Origin: Deltaproteobacteria bacterium
GTDB taxonomy: Bacteria; Desulfobacterota; Desulfarculia; Adiutricales; Adiutricaceae
Length of the DNA stretch: 14,799 nucleotides
NCBI GenBank assembly: GCA_031277995.1
Contig: JAITLH010000281.1
Location: 1 to 14,799 of the forward strand
Direction: 5' to 3'
The position numbers and the translations under genes were made by a program. Below the pieces are notes generated by a model that did no database searches, had not been told where the DNA came from, and was given only the letters and a program-made list of their open reading frames with translations. Shown here piece by piece: positions 7,039-13,731 of this stretch (its first letter is position 1; the number at the start of each line of letters is the position of its first letter).

Positions 7039-7974
7039 ATGTCAAAGGGTGAAAACGACTTCACGCGACCGGTTGAAGTTATTAAAGAGGAATTGGCTGA
7101 TTTAAATACAATTATATCTTCTATAAATTGGAACGTAGTATTTAGTCCAGCGTCACAACTTTTAGTAGAATCGATGAAAATTCGTGAAAAAGATTTAAAA
7201 GAAGAGTTAAAAGTGGCCGAGTGGTTAGAAACGCCCTACGAAATGGAATTAACTCTATCCGGGGCTAGGGTGGTTAACCAGGCCGTTCCAATAACCCTTC
7301 TAAGTAACTTCTTGGATAAATTACAAAAGTTGAGACTCGCGGCCGCCCAAATGGCTAGCGACCCAGCCCACGGCGACGGGAGATCTCCCGAAAAACTCGA
7401 GGAACTTAGTACCCTTAGGGCCGTGGGCAGCTTTAACCCCTCTTCGTTTGCCATTGAGCTGACGTACTTAAGAAAATGGCATAAGGAACCATCGCTGTTT
7501 CCTAGGCCCAACGACGAGACCGAACGGCCGGGGGAAAGCTTGTTTTTAACTTTGCTTTCAGGCTATGCTGACCCCAAAGACATTAAAACCATGATATCGT
7601 CACCAAAACTCTACAACCATTATCAAGATTTTTTAAATTTTTTAATTGAAAATGATTTGACAATTGAATCAAGAACCAAAGAACACCCTTTCGCAATTAA
7701 AATGACTTCTTTAGATGCGTTAAAACGTAAAAACTTTATTGATGAGAATATTGAGTCCTCGCAAAAAACAGAAAAAATTGAAATTGACGGTCTCTTAGTC
7801 AGTGTTAAAATCAGTGATACAATTTGTTTTACTATTGAAAGTGGTACGGAGAACTCTAGCTGGCAAATTTCTAAAAAAGACTATGAATTTTTGAAATCAA
7901 TCACTTTGGGTGGAAAGATTTACGCTAAATTATCACTTACAAACTTTACGGACAGCTCCATAGAACCAAGTTAG
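7039..7974 (+). CDS. Unrecognised 311-residue protein with mosaic composition
   Basis: The start at 7039 is fixed by AAAGGAG (7024-7030), eight bases upstream. No signal peptide or membrane segment is visible, so it is probably cytosolic. The N-terminus (1-65) is helical and charged. Residues 70-145 hold a distinct block, LSGARVVNQAVPITLLSNF, then DKLQKLRLAAAQ, and later AVGSFNPSSFAIEL. This resembles in outline uncharacterised proteins with a helix followed by a G-S-F-x-P-S-S-F strand, but I cannot name a family. The C-terminus (190-311) is Lys/Ile/Ser-rich with probable beta strands. Base composition changes inside the gene: the ends are AT-rich, while about 7240-7560 is GC-rich like the rest of the chromosome. 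A decayed second copy of residues ~12-133 follows at 8129. Repeats lie before both copies. Confidence 0.7.
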   Translation: MSKGENDFTRPVEVIKEELADLNTIISSINWNVVFSPASQLLVESMKIREKDLKEELKVAEWLETPYEMELTLSGARVVNQAVPITLLSNFLDKLQKLRLAAAQMASDPAHGDGRSPEKLEELSTLRAVGSFNPSSFAIELTYLRKWHKEPSLFPRPNDETERPGESLFLTLLSGYADPKDIKTMISSPKLYNHYQDFLNFLIENDLTIESRTKEHPFAIKMTSLDALKRKNFIDENIESSQKTEKIEIDGLLVSVKISDTICFTIESGTENSSWQISKKDYEFLKSITLGGKIYAKLSLTNFTDSSIEPS

Positions 7975-8029
7975 ACGCTTTTATCTCTAAACAAACTAGC
8001 GTAGCCCCCGCTCAACCACAAAAAAATAA

Positions 8030-8126
8030 GCGCCCAAAACCACTCCGGCGCCTTTGACCAGCCCGAGGGGCCAAAACCACTTCGGCGCCCAAAACCACTC
8101 CGGCGGCCTTTGACCAGCCCGAGGGG
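8030..8126 (+). repeat. 41/42-bp direct repeats before the pseudogene
   Basis: Copy A (8030-8070) and copy B (8085-8126) differ by one inserted G. The 14-bp spacer 8071-8084 is itself a partial copy (CCAAAACCACTTCG). Copy B ends with GAGGGG just before the ATG at 8129, so the repeat supplies the apparent ribosome-binding site of the decayed copy. Confidence 0.85.
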
Positions 8127-8128
8127 CA

Positions 8129-8578
8129 ATGACTATTTATATGTTAAACAGGCAAAATAAAATCACGGACTCAGTTAAAATTATTAAAGAGCATCTATCT
8201 AAGATAAATAAAATAATGTCTTCGATAAATTATAACGTAAACTTTGATTATGCTGGTTAAAATTTAGTTTATTCCTTATAAGTTTGCCGAAATAACTTAA
8301 TAAATGAGCTAAAAGCGGCCGAGTGGTTAAAAACGCCCCACGATATGGAAGTTCCCCTATCCGGGTCTAAAGTTTCTAACCAGGCCGTTCCAATAACCCT
8401 TCTAAGTAACTTCTTGGATAAATTACAAAAGTTGAGACTCGCGGCCTCTGAAGCGGCCGCCCAAAGATCTTGCGGGTCAGCTCCCGAAAAACTCGCCGAA
8501 CTTAGTAAGCTCATGGCCGTAGGCAGCTTTGACCCATCGGATAGCAGGGTAGATGAGCTCACCCCCGGCAAAAAATAG
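8129..8578 (+). pseudogene. Truncated, nonsense-mutated copy of the 7039 gene
   Basis: The frame from ATG 8129 aligns without gaps to the N-terminal part of the intact neighbour: VKIIKEHLSKINKIMSSIN against VEVIKEELADLNTIISSIN. Two in-frame TAA codons interrupt it at 8258-8260 and 8279-8281, where the intact copy has Gln and Lys. The frame then stays open to a TAG at 8576-8578, with SGSKVSNQAVPITLLSNF and VGSFDPSD conserved. After that the sequence departs (DSRVDELTPGKK) and the C-terminal ~175 residues are missing. DNA 8377-8446 is identical to 7275-7344. A 12-bp insertion, bounded by repeated GCGGCC, follows. It reads as a decayed tandem duplicate, or possibly a silent donor cassette. Expression of the downstream open part from an internal ATG (8345) is conceivable but unsupported by an obvious Shine-Dalgarno site. 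Confidence 0.85.
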
Positions 8579-8816
8579 GCTAGGCCCAAACGGTCGCCAT
8601 CGCCCCAGCCGGGTTGGGCTTGGCTTAGGTTAAAAAAAAGACAGAAGGGCTTATTAAATCGTTAATATATTATATTGTCCACTTATTTATTTGTGATAAG
8701 GAAATTAAAAAGAGAAAAAATAAGTCCCTTTGCCGCTACTTCCCCCGCTTACCGGGGGCGGGCCATTGGCCCCGCGATTCGATTAGACCCGTTACTGGGC
8801 CGTTTGTGGAGGGACT
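8579..8816. other. Intergenic region between the pseudogene and the chemoreceptor terminator
   Basis: No gene. It holds an AT-rich patch at 8632-8720 and a hairpin with perfect arms CCCCCG (8742-8747) and CGGGGG (8753-8758). Both flanking genes point toward it, so it is a convergent spacer. Confidence 0.4.
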
Positions 8817-8850
8817 AAAAAAAACCCCGCCGTAGGCGGGGTTTTTTTTT
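8817..8850 (-). terminator. Bidirectional intrinsic terminator of the chemoreceptor gene
   Basis: A perfect 7-bp stem CCCCGCC (8825-8831) / GGCGGGG (8835-8841) has a GTA loop, eight A on the left and nine T on the right. On the - strand it lies 33 bp after the chemoreceptor stop. It can equally stop + strand transcripts coming through the pseudogene. Confidence 0.95.
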
Positions 8851-8882
8851 GTTCGAGCGGGAAAAAGTTCCTAGCTTAAGGG

Positions 8883-10838
8883 CTAGAACTCAAAGTCGTC
8901 GTCGTTATCCATGGGCAAGGCCACCTTGGGATCGGGCTTAGAGTAGGAGGTCTTTTTGGGAGCGGATAAGACCTTTTGGGGTCTTGACGAGCCCGAGGGC
9001 GGGGAAATGGCCGCCCGCGAGGGAGCGCTTCCGGAAGAGCCATGGACGATGTTGGTAATCTCTTCAACGGCGGTCATAAGGTTACCGGCCTGTATGGAGA
9101 GCTGACTGGCCGCGCTGGCCGATTCCTCCGCCGAGGCGGCGTTGGATTGGGTGACCTTGTCCATCTGGCTCATGGCCGTGGTTATCTGGTTAATGCCCTG
9201 GGACTGTTCCTTGGAGGCCTCGGCCACTTCGGAAACCAGCTGGGCCACCTTGGAAGAATGCGAGGCCACGGTCTGGAAGTTTTCGGAGGTGGAATTGACC
9301 ATCTCGGAACCGGAATTGATGTTGGAAATGGTGGCGGCGATAAGATCGGCCGTGTTTTTGGCGGCGTCGGCGCTGCGGATGGCCAGGTTTCTAACTTCGT
9401 CGGCCACGACCGCGAATCCGGCCCCGGCTTCACCGGCCCGGGCCGCCTCGACCGCGGCGTTAAGGGCCAGTAGGTTAGTCTGGAAGGCGATCTCGTCGAT
9501 GGTCTTAATGATCTTGCCAATCTCGTTACCGGAGGTGGCGATCTGTTCCATGGCTTGGATGACATTGGACATGGAGTTTTCGGCCTTGCTAACGGCGTCG
9601 GTGGCTTGGCTCATTAGGGAATTGGCCTCCACGGCGTTATCGGCGTTCCTCTTGGTCATGGAGGATAGCTCTTCCAAGGCCGCGCTGGTTTCCTCAAGGG
9701 AGGCCGCGTTTTCCGTAGCCCCCTCGGCCAAAGTGTTGGAAGCGGTCGAGAGTTGTCCTGAGGTATTGTCAACTTCCTGGGCGCCTTCGGTCAAAACGCC
9801 GATGATCCGGTTAACCGGCAGGGTAATACTTCTGGTAACGAAGATCGATAGAAAGATACTGACGATAATGGCGATTGAGGTGCCGATTAGCTGGGTCCAG
9901 ATGGAGCTGGTGGCCAAACCCTGGGTATCGTTAGCGAAATCGTTAGTCATGCCGGCGATTTGGGTGTTCAATTCGTCAATGGTGGCTAAGACTTTGTCCC
10001 TGGCCGGAATGCGCTTGGTATTGTTGTCGTCAAAGCCTTGGTAAATACCGCGGAAAGTTTGAACCATGCTGGCCATTTGCTGGGCTTCGGTGACTATGAG
10101 GTTTACCGATTCCCTCTCCGCCGGGGTCCGGCAAACATCCATGAGGGCTTTGGCTGAGTTTATCGTCTCGTTGGCGAATTGCGTGGCGTTATCAAAGAGT
10201 TTAAAATCTCTATAATAAAGTCCCCTTAAGATATTGACATACATAGCCGAAGCGTTGGCTTGGATACCGATGGACTGACTCATGTGGTCATAGCGGTATG
10301 AGAGCTCATCCAAAGAAGACGTTTGGCTTTCAATGTCTTCCTTTAGGATTTTAGACTGTTCGGTCACGAAATTATTGATGTGCTCTATTAGATTACCGTA
10401 TAGTTTGGCGACGTTGGAACGATTTTCCACCAAAGTTGAGATTAACTGGGGCAATTCAGTCGCCAAGTTGGAATAGACCGCGTAATCGGATTCCGACAAG
10501 GGGATAAGTTCCCGCACCCTGGCGTGGTCGGCGGCCAAGCCTTTTCTTACCAATTCCTTTAAATCGGAAAAACCTTTAGTAACGCTGTCATGGTAGCCAA
10601 CTGAGTTTTTCCAGAGGTTGGTATCAAAGCTATAAGTGAACTCGACAACATTTATAGCCTCTAACTCAATATCCGATTGCAGTGTAGACACTAATTCGTT
10701 GCCGGGCATAGTTATATCGCGTAAACCAACCGTTTCGTTGCGGATGTTCGTCAAACTGTATAGCGCGACCAAGCTAATGGCTATAAAAATTATACAGATG
10801 ACGACAAAGCCTAAAATAATTTTAGTCCCTAACTTCAT
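8883..10838 (-). CDS. Methyl-accepting chemotaxis protein (transmembrane)
   Basis: A 651-residue chemoreceptor that senses a periplasmic signal and controls CheA through CheW. TM1 is ~6-28, and TM2 is ~313-335 (SIAIIVSIFLSIFVT). Between them lies a ~280-residue, nearly all-helical sensor, the size expected for a helical-bimodular (HBM-like) double four-helix bundle; this is inferred from length and helicity only. A short HAMP-like start (ITLPVNRI) follows TM2. The signalling hairpin tip is EIAFQTNLLALNAAVEAARA with GEAGAGFAVVADEVRNLA next (449-486). Methylation-type helices rich in E-E-A-S lie on both sides. The tail is a Pro/Ser/Lys linker ending in the acidic DNDDDFEF, with no NWETF-type CheR pentapeptide. 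The start at 10838 has GGAGGG eight bases upstream. The ligand is unknown. Confidence 0.95.
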   Translation of the reverse strand: MKLGTKIILGFVVICIIFIAISLVALYSLTNIRNETVGLRDITMPGNELVSTLQSDIELEAINVVEFTYSFDTNLWKNSVGYHDSVTKGFSDLKELVRKGLAADHARVRELIPLSESDYAVYSNLATELPQLISTLVENRSNVAKLYGNLIEHINNFVTEQSKILKEDIESQTSSLDELSYRYDHMSQSIGIQANASAMYVNILRGLYYRDFKLFDNATQFANETINSAKALMDVCRTPAERESVNLIVTEAQQMASMVQTFRGIYQGFDDNNTKRIPARDKVLATIDELNTQIAGMTNDFANDTQGLATSSIWTQLIGTSIAIIVSIFLSIFVTRSITLPVNRIIGVLTEGAQEVDNTSGQLSTASNTLAEGATENAASLEETSAALEELSSMTKRNADNAVEANSLMSQATDAVSKAENSMSNVIQAMEQIATSGNEIGKIIKTIDEIAFQTNLLALNAAVEAARAGEAGAGFAVVADEVRNLAIRSADAAKNTADLIAATISNINSGSEMVNSTSENFQTVASHSSKVAQLVSEVAEASKEQSQGINQITTAMSQMDKVTQSNAASAEESASAASQLSIQAGNLMTAVEEITNIVHGSSGSAPSRAAISPPSGSSRPQKVLSAPKKTSYSKPDPKVALPMDNDDDFEF

Positions 10839-10851
10839 GTTTTTTACCCTC

Positions 10852-10869
10852 CAGCCCGGCTTTGGGCTG
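10852..10869 (-). promoter_or_regulatory. Hairpin abutting the chemoreceptor ribosome-binding site
   Basis: Perfect 6-bp arms CAGCCC (10852-10857) and GGGCTG (10864-10869). In the mRNA the stem ends on the first base of the Shine-Dalgarno GGAGGG (10852-10847), so folding could tune ribosome access. Confidence 0.4.
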
Positions 10870-10890
10870 ACAAAATGGCTCTAATTTTTT

Positions 10891-10910
10891 AATAAATGAT
10901 TACATTTATT
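10891..10910. promoter_or_regulatory. AT-rich inverted repeat upstream of the chemoreceptor gene
   Basis: AATAAATG (10891-10898) and CATTTATT (10903-10910) are perfect inverted arms around a 4-nt centre, about 55-70 bp before the chemoreceptor start. It may be an operator. No regulator can be named. Confidence 0.35.
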
Positions 10911-11105
10911 ATTGTTAGTGTTGTTAAATAAAAATAACGAGAAATCTTTCAAAAGGACTATCAAAAGTTTTAAAAAATAAAACCATTGACTTACATAATC
11001 AACTTATTAAAAATAATAAGCATCGCGACTAAGCGTAAATCTCGGCTTTAAATCCAAAACCAACTACCAAGCCCCATAAAAGCCAAAAAACTCAAGTCTC
11101 CAAAT

Positions 11106-11180
11106 AGAGGTCAAAAAGCGCTGGCCCAGACGCTTTCGGGTGGTTATCGCCTCAATCTTCCGCGATTTGGCCTGACCTCT
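11106..11180. ncRNA. Candidate structured RNA: three-way junction
   Basis: A closing stem AGAGGTCA (11106-11113) / TGACCTCT (11173-11180) encloses two hairpins: AAAGCG/CGCTTT (11115-11120, 11131-11136) and ATCGC/GCGAT (11146-11150, 11162-11166). All arms are perfect. At 75 nt it has tRNA length, but it lacks a T-arm consensus and a third arm, so it is not a tRNA. The strand is undetermined and the call is speculative. Confidence 0.3.
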
Positions 11181-11223
11181 GGAGCTGACCTTGTCTCGCC
11201 CTTGCCGCCCTGGCCATTGGGCC

Positions 11224-11274
11224 CTGACCCCGGGGTCACTGGCCTGTGACCTTGGCCTGTGACCTTGGGGTCAG
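11224..11274. repeat. Palindrome plus 13-bp tandem repeat
   Basis: TGACCCCGGGGTCA (11225-11238) is a perfect 14-bp palindrome. GGCCTGTGACCTT occurs twice in tandem (11241-11253, 11254-11266). CTGACCCC at 11224-11231 can alternatively pair with GGGGTCAG at 11267-11274, so two folds compete. Confidence 0.7.
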
Positions 11275-11354
11275 AAAATTCGCCCTAACCTTGTATCCCT
11301 AACCCAGTCTCACTGATTCTGGGGCCAAAAAACCAGAAGACCAGGGCATGCGGC

Positions 11355-11402
11355 TCTGGACTCTGGATGACCGAGTCATAAAGCGAGACCTTAAAGTCCA
11401 GA
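11355..11402. ncRNA. Candidate nested stem-loop
   Basis: The outer arms TCTGGACT (11355-11362) and AGTCCAGA (11395-11402) are perfect. They enclose ATGAC-CGA-GTCAT (11367-11379), also perfect. It is the last of the inverted repeats in this GC-richer island. Confidence 0.3.
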
Positions 11403-12003
11403 CAAATATAGAAGACCCTTAAGTAAAAACAAATACAAATGGAGCTAAAAGAATTTTTGACTATAAAAATCTATTTTACAAACTCTATTAAAAAATTTTA
11501 GATATTTTTCGCTTTTAAAATTTAAAAAAATACCAGTTTAATTGATTTTTAAATAAAGTTTTGTCTTGTACTCAAATCTTACCATAAAGATCGAAGTTTA
11601 AATTTACTAATAAAAAAGTAGTCTAATAGTCGAAAATCTTATACCCATTTTGTACTGGTTATTTCAACCGCTTAGGGGGTTGAATTTATTCGTTTTACCT
11701 AGCCTGCCAAACAATTTAAGCCCACAATGGACCTCATATCATTTTAGCTTTAATAATTATCTCAGATCCCCCTTTATAAAGTCAAGCGGCTAGAGTCCTA
11801 GCAGGCAAGATTTTACCCTTAAACCAAAATAACCACGGTGAAAATAGTTTTTGTCCCCAGGCAACGGGAATAAACTCGACTAAAAAGTTTTTTCTGGTCC
11901 CAGGCCAAAACCTTTGACTTGTAAGGACTCTTGAGACGACCTAAAAAAATAAAGAAGGCCGAGGGTCGCGAATATCAAAGTTTTTGTTAAATTTTTCGAT
12001 ATT

Positions 12004-12066
12004 TAGGGAATGCTTTAGGTCTCCTCCAAAATTCCCTATATACTTGAGCCCAATTGAGCCAAGTAT
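12004..12066. other. Two adjacent AT-rich stem-loops
   Basis: TAGGGAAT/ATTCCCTA (12004-12011, 12031-12038) is directly followed by ATACTTG/CAAGTAT (12040-12046, 12060-12066). Both arm pairs are perfect. The second loop contains part of a TTGAGCC direct repeat. On the - strand they lie downstream of the HEFIH gene and its minisatellite. Confidence 0.4.
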
Positions 12067-12120
12067 CGAAAATTAACTCAATAATAACACAGGCTTGGAT
12101 CCCAGTAAAGGACAATCATT

Positions 12121-12309
12121 AGGCTGAGGGGATCCTTTCCGGATCGCGGCTTTGGCCAAGGGTGCCCGGGCTAGGCTAAGGGAGCCTTTACGGGCCGCGG
12201 TTTTGGCCAAGGGGGCCCGGGCTGGGCTAAGGGATCCTTTACGGGCCGCCGTTTTGGCCAAGGGGGCCAGGGCTTGGCTGAGGGAGCCTTTAGGGGCCGG
12301 GGTTTGGCT
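12121..12309 (-). repeat. 51-bp minisatellite downstream of the HEFIH gene
   Basis: The units are 12121-12172 (52 bp), 12173-12223 (51), 12224-12274 (51) and a partial 12275-12309 that ends in the stop codon of the HEFIH gene. Each full unit contains TTGGCCAA or a close form, and most contain GGGCCCGGG-type palindromes. The unit is a multiple of three, so 17-residue repeated peptides appear open on both strands, but no start signal supports a protein. Probably noncoding and prone to slippage. Confidence 0.85.
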
Positions 12310-12878
12310 TAATCGGACCTGGTTTCAAGATTGGTCACGGCGCCGTCAAGGGCGTAACGGCAGGCCTTAAAGTATTCCAGGACCGGGCTAAGGTTTTCGA
12401 TGGGCTGCTTAAACAAAAGTTTTTCGGTTAGCTCGTGGACGATGTCCTCTTCCCTTTGGCGGCTTTTAAGGTCGGGGGTAAAAAGTTCCATGAAACGAAC
12501 GAAACGGGAAATGTGTATAAACTCATGGGTTATGACGTAAAGGAGCAGGGGCTTTAGGGTAAAGTTTTCCCTGTCTTTGGTGGCCAGGATGACCGGATCG
12601 TAGAGGCAGACTCGCCAGAAGTCTCGGCCGCCGCCCCGGGGCAGGGAGTTTTGCTTGACGTAGCGAAAAAGCTGGGCCAAGACGTCGGTTCGTTTTTCCT
12701 CTTCCGAGAGCTGGGGATAGTGCCTTACGTCAACGGGCCATTGCCGAAAGTCGCCAAAATCGAGCTGAAACTCCTCCGAGACCAGATCGGCCGCCAAGTG
12801 GACGGCCGCGTCCAGTTGATAGAGTTCCCTTTGGCCAAAACATGGACCGTCGGTGGGATGCGCTGACCTTTTTCCCAT
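12309..12878 (-). CDS. Putative zinc-metallopeptidase-like protein (HEFIH motif)
   Basis: A 189-residue soluble protein without signal peptide or membrane helix. HEFIH at 118-122 (LLLYVITHEFIHISRFVRF) fits the zincin HExxH consensus, placed at the end of a hydrophobic helix as expected. Glu144, His148 and Glu149 in REEDIVHEL could supply a third zinc ligand, as in gluzincins. The surrounding sequence (residues 1-110) has no family I can name. The start is uncertain: I chose ATG 12878, which lies after a strong hairpin, over a TTG at 12923 that falls inside that hairpin. Neither has a good Shine-Dalgarno sequence. It lies 92 bp behind the LUD gene, probably in one transcript. It could be a protease, or an inactive or regulatory member. 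A 51-bp minisatellite begins at its stop codon. Confidence 0.75.
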   Translation of the reverse strand: MGKRSAHPTDGPCFGQRELYQLDAAVHLAADLVSEEFQLDFGDFRQWPVDVRHYPQLSEEEKRTDVLAQLFRYVKQNSLPRGGGRDFWRVCLYDPVILATKDRENFTLKPLLLYVITHEFIHISRFVRFMELFTPDLKSRQREEDIVHELTEKLLFKQPIENLSPVLEYFKACRYALDGAVTNLETRSD

Positions 12879-12894
12879 GGTAAAACGTATTTGG

Positions 12895-12928
12895 AGGTTT
12901 TGACGAAGGGAGTTTTTCGTCAAAACCT
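12895..12928 (-). promoter_or_regulatory. 13-bp perfect hairpin in the HEFIH gene leader
   Basis: The arms 12895-12907 and 12916-12928 are perfectly complementary over 13 bp with an 8-nt loop. It lies 16 bases before the ATG at 12878 and contains the alternative TTG start. No T-run follows, so it is not a classic terminator. Its position suggests translational or RNA-stability control between the LUD and HEFIH genes. Confidence 0.6.
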
Positions 12929-12951
12929 TAGATTTTGTTATGTTAGGTCAT

Positions 12952-12980
12952 GGGCTAAAGGCCTTAATGCCTAAAAGCCC
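12952..12980 (-). other. Hairpin over the LUD gene stop codon
   Basis: GGGCT (12952-12956) pairs with AGCCC (12976-12980), and AGGC (12959-12962) with GCCT (12969-12972), separated by an A-rich internal loop. It overlaps the TAG stop (12971-12973). No T-run. Confidence 0.4.
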
Positions 12981-13705
12981 AAATCTTGGTTAATCAAAAG
13001 AACGTGAATCCTTCCCGGCGGAAAGGAGCGGTCGTTTATGACGGTGATGCCGCAAATGCGGTTGGAACCCTTGCAATCGTGGCATTTGGCCGTTTTGGAG
13101 CAAGGCGTGTCGACGTTAAGCCTTAGGGCGTTCATGGCCGCGGCTATGTTTTTGGACCTGGTAATTCCGGCGTGAACGTCGGCGACGATCTTGTTTCGGC
13201 CCACGAAAAGGGCGACTTTTTTGGGCCCATAGGTTATGGCGGCGACGCGGTTTCCAAACTTATCGATGTTAACCAGCTTCCCGTCCATGGTCAGGGCGTT
13301 TGAGGAAGCGATGAATAAATCGACCAGCATCGACTTGCGGGTTAAATCCGATCTAACCTCGGGCGGCAACGAGGCGTCGTTTCGATCGATTACCTCGAGA
13401 TTGGGGACGGCCCTTAATTTTTTTAGGAGGTTAGAGGAGGCCACCGTGGCCGAGCCCCCAAAACCCACGCTGGAGTAAGGCCCAGAGGGGTCAACGCCCG
13501 TTATGACAAAGTTGGGGGAAGTCGGGGCGGGCGAGCCCGAGGGCGCCTCGCCCTGGGCGGGCTTTGAAAAAACGATGTTCTTTATTAGAAAATCTTCGGC
13601 CGCTTCCAGGGATTCATGGATTGAAGCCTCAAAAAAATTCGCTTCCAGGGCCTTTTTGACCGCCTCAAGCTGGTTATGGTAATAGGTTTCCACCGGGGTA
13701 GTCAT
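12971..13705 (-). CDS. LUD-domain (DUF162/LutC-like) protein
   Basis: A 244-residue protein of the LUD family, which includes LutC/YkgG and the C-terminal part of LutB, involved in lactate oxidation in some bacteria; stand-alone members are mostly uncharacterised. The residues IASSNALTMDGKLVNID (132-148), GNRVAAITYGPKKVALFVGRN in outline (151-171) and the Cys motif TPCSKTAKCHDC (200-211) with RIC at Cys218 follow the family order. The four cysteines (202, 208, 211, 218) suggest a metal or Fe-S site. A Pro/Ser/Gly-rich linker (about 48-66) separates the N-terminal helices from the LUD fold. The start at 13705 has GGGAGG six bases upstream. LutA and LutB are absent from the window, so a lactate role is not claimed. 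An intrinsic terminator lies just upstream of its ribosome site. Confidence 0.9.
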   Translation of the reverse strand: MTTPVETYYHNQLEAVKKALEANFFEASIHESLEAAEDFLIKNIVFSKPAQGEAPSGSPAPTSPNFVITGVDPSGPYSSVGFGGSATVASSNLLKKLRAVPNLEVIDRNDASLPPEVRSDLTRKSMLVDLFIASSNALTMDGKLVNIDKFGNRVAAITYGPKKVALFVGRNKIVADVHAGITRSKNIAAAMNALRLNVDTPCSKTAKCHDCKGSNRICGITVINDRSFPPGRIHVLLINQDLGF

Positions 13706-13731
13706 CGATAGCCTCCCTTATCGAACTTAGC

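Larger units (their letters stand above)
10911..12120. other. Long gene-free region, mostly AT-rich
   Basis: I find no frame here with protein-like composition, a start and a ribosome site. The part 10880-11090 and the part 11400-12110 are AT-rich. Between them, 11090-11400 is GC-richer and full of inverted repeats (separate entries). A 7-bp inverted repeat TTCAACC/GGTTGAA lies at 11663-11684. No tRNA, tmRNA, RNase P or SRP RNA core was recognised by eye. Confidence 0.5.

Noticed and set aside
7339..7401. Cluster of palindromic six- and eight-base sites (GCGGCCGC, GCTAGC, AGATCT, CTCGAG) that looks like a cloning polylinker
   Set aside because: They lie in a reading frame whose protein is conserved in the second copy, which shares only some of the sites. 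The genome is rich in such palindromes.
9142..10044. A 300-codon open frame on the + strand opposite the chemoreceptor
   Set aside because: It is the complement of the conserved signalling domain, with a biased Ala/Ser/Met/Leu composition and no ribosome site. GC-rich coding DNA often opens an antisense frame.
11106..11180. tRNA or SRP RNA at the 75-nt folded element
   Set aside because: There is no T-arm consensus or third arm for a tRNA. The - strand has AGGTCAGG and CGGAAG but lacks the rest of the SRP helix-8 core.
12073..12370. Repetitive 17-residue peptides open on both strands of the minisatellite
   Set aside because: The openness follows from the 51-bp unit being a multiple of three without stops. 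The apparent starts are inside the repeat and have no ribosome site.
12923..12923. TTG at 12921-12923 as start of the HEFIH gene
   Set aside because: It lies within the arm of a 13-bp hairpin, adds 15 residues without recognisable features, and has only a weak AAGG too close to it.
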